Under the pieces are notes generated by a model. That model was not told the DNA's origin. It was given only the letters and a program-made list of their open reading frames with translations, and ran no database searches. From contig JBHHZP010000018.1 in NCBI GenBank assembly GCA_046758085.1, positions 1 through 35,767 of the forward strand: a stretch of 35,767 bases of DNA, written 5' to 3'. The position numbers were made by a program, and so were the translations under genes. This DNA comes from VRUB01 sp046758085 (GTDB lineage Bacteria; Pseudomonadota; Gammaproteobacteria; Acidiferrobacterales; SPGG2). Below are positions 34,380-35,767 of this stretch, piece after piece. Position 1 is the stretch's first letter. Each line of letters opens with the position of its first letter.

Positions 34380-34692
34380 CCGCACACGCCGAATGCTTGT
34401 CTTGAGGCGTCACTGTGGGTCTGAACGTCCGGCATTGCTCACCGGCGGCAGGTCTCGGGCGAGACGCAGCAGCCCGGCAGGGGCCGCTAAGGCGGCGGTC
34501 CCGCTTATCGCTGGTTGCGCGGACTGGTGGCTACGGGTGGACTCGAACCACCGACACCGGCATTATGAGTGCCGCCTGCACAGGCTAACTATTTGATTTA
34601 AAAACGTATCGCTGGGATGCCCGTTGCTTGTTTTTCACTACTGTGCAGCACCATGCACTACTGGTCCCCGCAAAAGTCCCGCACACGCCGAA
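34380..34692. repeat. 14-bp direct repeat flanking the tRNA-Met remnant
   Basis: CCGCACACGCCGAA occurs at 34380-34393 and again at 34679-34692, in the same orientation, 299 bp apart; the match continues leftward with two mismatches. The tRNA half lies between the copies. Next to the right copy, the minus strand reads GCGGGACTTTTGCGGGGACC, a pair of GGGAC units 11 bp apart that resembles arm-type integrase sites. Interpretation is inferred. Confidence 0.5.
34525..34574 (-). pseudogene. 3' half of elongator tRNA-Met (anticodon arm to CCA)
   Basis: On the minus strand, CGGCA-CTCATAA-TGCCG forms a perfect anticodon arm with CAT anticodon, GTGTC is the variable loop, GGTGG-TTCGAGT-CCACC the T-arm, then CGTAGCC and ACCA. 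The acceptor 3' strand needs GGCTACG at the 5' end, but upstream sequence has neither that nor a D-arm. The gene is therefore only the 3' half. Such halves are left at the distal end of elements integrated by tyrosine recombinases into tRNA genes. In E. coli a tRNA-Met gene lies near miaB, so the position is ancestral-like. Confidence 0.8.
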
Positions 34693-34730
34693 CATAGCGG
34701 AATGATGATAGACGGTCTCGACATAAGACA

Positions 34731-34757
34731 AAAAAATCCCCGCACAAGGCGGGGTGA
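34731..34757 (-). terminator. Rho-independent terminator of the PEP-CTERM gene
   Basis: On the minus strand CCCCGC-CTTGT-GCGGGG is followed by ATTTTTTT. The 6-bp GC stem with a 5-base loop and T-run lies about 35 bp after the stop of the PEP-CTERM gene, and is a textbook intrinsic terminator. Confidence 0.85.
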
Positions 34758-34791
34758 GTTTCATGGCTCAAAAACAGAAAACAACCTGCTA

Positions 34792-35463
34792 CTAGTTTTT
34801 ATTTCTCCGCCGCCCCATCCATCCCAGACCGGCGAGGCCAATGCCCATGAGCATGAGTGTGGAGGGTTCGGGGACAGCAACCAAATGAACTGCGTCAAGA
34901 TCAAAGTCGCTTGAATCATCAATGCTTACGAAGAAATCTCCGGCGATCCCCGCAAAGTTCGAGTCGAATTCATAGAACAGGATATCAGCACTAAAAACAC
35001 TCCAAGCCGGATTAGAGATTGACACGGTTTGGAGCAGACTTGCGGTGCCTGGCAAGATATCGGCAATGCCATCGCCGTTTACATCGGTTACATCGGTCGG
35101 TGTGCCATAGCCAAACCCGACCTGCGGTGCAGGATCACCGATGATCACATTGGTCAAGATTAGATCCGTGCCAACGGGAATGCTGATGCCGTAGTCGAAC
35201 GCTGTTAGCGTCTCAGAAAAGCGCACAGTGACACCACCGCCATCCAGATCACGGTGGAAATCAGCGACACCATCGGGTTCGATGTCCGTCGCATCAGGCG
35301 GCCCAAATATGGTCTCAGGTGCGTTATTCGGAGAACTCTCTGGAACCGGATCGAAGAGAAAAACAATCTCGTCAGCAAAGAATCCCGAGATCGGCATGGC
35401 GTGGGCAGCGGGCATCCACAGCAGAGAAGACAGCACCGCTGCGATAAGCGTGCGTGGTTTCAC
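34792..35463 (-). CDS. PEP-CTERM sorting-domain protein
   Basis: Exported protein sorted by an exosortase, which is not visible in this window. The 223-aa product has a signal peptide (about 1-22, ending AHA), an acidic mature body with Asp-rich stretches DIEPDGVADF and DVNGDGIADI that look like calcium-binding turns, and the C-terminal VPEP motif (197-200), a hydrophobic helix and RRRNKN. GTG start with a strong AGGAGG nine bases upstream. A sigma-54-type promoter and paired direct repeats lie upstream, and an intrinsic terminator downstream. The role is unknown; such proteins are often linked to exopolysaccharide or floc formation. Confidence 0.9.
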   Translation of the reverse strand: MKPRTLIAAVLSSLLWMPAAHAMPISGFFADEIVFLFDPVPESSPNNAPETIFGPPDATDIEPDGVADFHRDLDGGGVTVRFSETLTAFDYGISIPVGTDLILTNVIIGDPAPQVGFGYGTPTDVTDVNGDGIADILPGTASLLQTVSISNPAWSVFSADILFYEFDSNFAGIAGDFFVSIDDSSDFDLDAVHLVAVPEPSTLMLMGIGLAGLGWMGRRRNKN

Positions 35464-35472
35464 GGGGCTTTT

Positions 35473-35478
35473 CCTCCT
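35473..35478 (-). promoter_or_regulatory. Strong Shine-Dalgarno for the PEP-CTERM gene
   Basis: AGGAGG on the minus strand, nine bases before the GTG at 35463. It decides the start and supports the GTG as genuine. Confidence 0.85.
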
Positions 35479-35515
35479 AGGTGGTGATCGGGCGTATTAC
35501 CCCAGTTGAAAAGCG

Positions 35516-35531
35516 TGCAGCACTCGTACCA
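35516..35531 (-). promoter_or_regulatory. Sigma-54 (-24/-12) promoter of the PEP-CTERM gene
   Basis: The minus strand reads TGGTACGAGTGCTGCA against the consensus TGGCACG-N4-TTGCW: 10 of 12 specified positions match, and the essential GG and GC are at exact spacing. Transcription would start near 35505, about 40 bases before the GTG. PEP-CTERM genes are known to be controlled by sigma-54 with the PrsK/PrsR two-component system in some bacteria. A weaker candidate (TGGCA-N8-GC) is at 35572-35587. Confidence 0.7.
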
Positions 35532-35595
35532 TTTTCACATGTTGCTGATCGGTAACCAGAAATTAATTTGCGGCTGAAGCGCTGCCAAAGAATCT

Positions 35596-35710
35596 GTAAG
35601 GTATTCCGACGCTTCCCGAGCGGTCTTCCAATCCAGAGTCAGTTTTGGCCTACAAAGAACCTGAAATAGACTGACAAGCCGTGTCGGGGACGGTGTAAAG
35701 TCTTCCGACG
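35596..35710 (-). promoter_or_regulatory. Paired direct repeats upstream of the sigma-54 promoter
   Basis: GTAAGGTATTCCGACG (35596-35611) and GTAAAGTCTTCCGACG (35695-35710) agree at 14 of 16 positions and are 99 bp apart on the same strand. They lie about 65 and 165 bp upstream of the -24 element, the usual distance for enhancer-binding activators of sigma-54. A partial third copy (GGTCTTCC) is near 35622-35629. Inferred activator sites. Confidence 0.55.
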
Positions 35711-35728
35711 AACCTATCTTGATCTAAA

Positions 35729-35760
35729 CTAAGACCCCGCTGCATTGCGGGTATTCTTAG
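35729..35760. repeat. Compound inverted repeat at the right edge
   Basis: CTAAGA-C-CCCGC-TGCATT-GCGGG-TAT-TCTTAG: outer arms of 6 bp and inner arms of 5 bp are paired. No proper T-run follows on either strand within the window, so it is either a weak terminator for a gene beyond the edge or a protein-binding palindrome. Confidence 0.5.
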
Positions 35761-35767
35761 CTGGGAG

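Larger units (their letters stand above)
34287..34791. other. Accessory intergenic region with tRNA remnant
   Basis: Besides the tRNA half, the repeats and the terminator listed separately, I see no gene in this 505 bp. A frame at 34273-34596 reads through the tRNA remnant (giving the familiar WLRVDSNHR artefact), and the frame at 34624-34914 has no ribosome site. Confidence 0.5.
35464..35767. other. Upstream region of the PEP-CTERM gene
   Basis: No gene is visible in this 304-bp stretch. It contains the Shine-Dalgarno, the sigma-54 promoter, the direct repeats and the edge palindrome that are listed separately, so it looks wholly regulatory. Confidence 0.6.

Noticed and set aside
34624..34914. 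Plus-strand frame near the tRNA remnant as a possible integrase fragment
   Set aside because: No tyrosine recombinase motif residues are present; it runs into the PEP-CTERM gene on the other strand.
35650..35767. Right edge as the end of an insertion sequence
   Set aside because: GGGGACGGTGTAAAGT looked like some IS ends, but there is no matching inverted copy in the window and the sequence is better explained by the direct repeats before the sigma-54 promoter.
1..35767. CRISPR arrays, rRNA genes, prophage or toxin-antitoxin pairs
   Set aside because: No regularly spaced repeats, rRNA signature sequence, phage structural genes or paired small toxin-antitoxin genes were seen.

Overview
The window is about 35.8 kb of moderately GC-rich bacterial chromosome. 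Gene content and order point to a gammaproteobacterium outside the enterics. I infer something near the Chromatiales or Acidiferrobacterales, because HPr kinase, RapZ, a mannose-type EIIA, HPr and EI sit in one run after rpoN, and a PEP-CTERM protein is present. This placement rests on protein content only.

Left part (1-9324): a truncated YadG-like ABC ATPase gene faces left. A long, tightly packed plus-strand run follows: lptC-lptA-lptB (LPS export), rpoN (sigma-54), hpf, ptsN, hprK, rapZ, an EIIA-Man-like gene, ptsH and ptsI. This is a complete regulatory phosphorelay (EI to HPr to EIIA-Ntr, with HprK and Ser46 on HPr), and no sugar permease gene is visible. Two proteins are unusual. LptC stops about 45 residues early, and the EIIA-Man-like protein has Gln where the phosphorylated His should be.

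Middle (9325-11963): a stand-alone WYL-domain gene and mgtE lie on the minus strand, followed by a 405-bp gap. The gap holds a short element with perfect 15-bp terminal inverted repeats bounded by TTAA on each side. One TTAA supplies the stop codon of pmbA.

From 33575 down to 11960 the minus strand carries a long co-directional housekeeping block, in transcription order miaB, phoH, ybeY, corC, lnt, leuS, lptE, holA, nadD, rsfS, rlmH, maf, rng, yhdP, a small exported protein, a nitrilase-family gene, tldD and pmbA. Many junctions overlap by 4 bp. The block covers tRNA modification and charging, ribosome maturation, the envelope (Lnt, LptE, YhdP), NAD synthesis and peptide processing.

Right end (33576-35767): an accessory-looking region. 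It has an 88-aa gene of unknown function, a 3' half of an elongator tRNA-Met (anticodon arm to CCA), short direct repeats on both sides of that half, and a PEP-CTERM protein gene. The tRNA half looks like the attachment scar of an integrated element. The PEP-CTERM gene has a close match to a sigma-54 promoter and two near-identical 16-bp direct repeats upstream. That suggests control by the RpoN encoded in this window plus an enhancer-binding activator that is not visible here.
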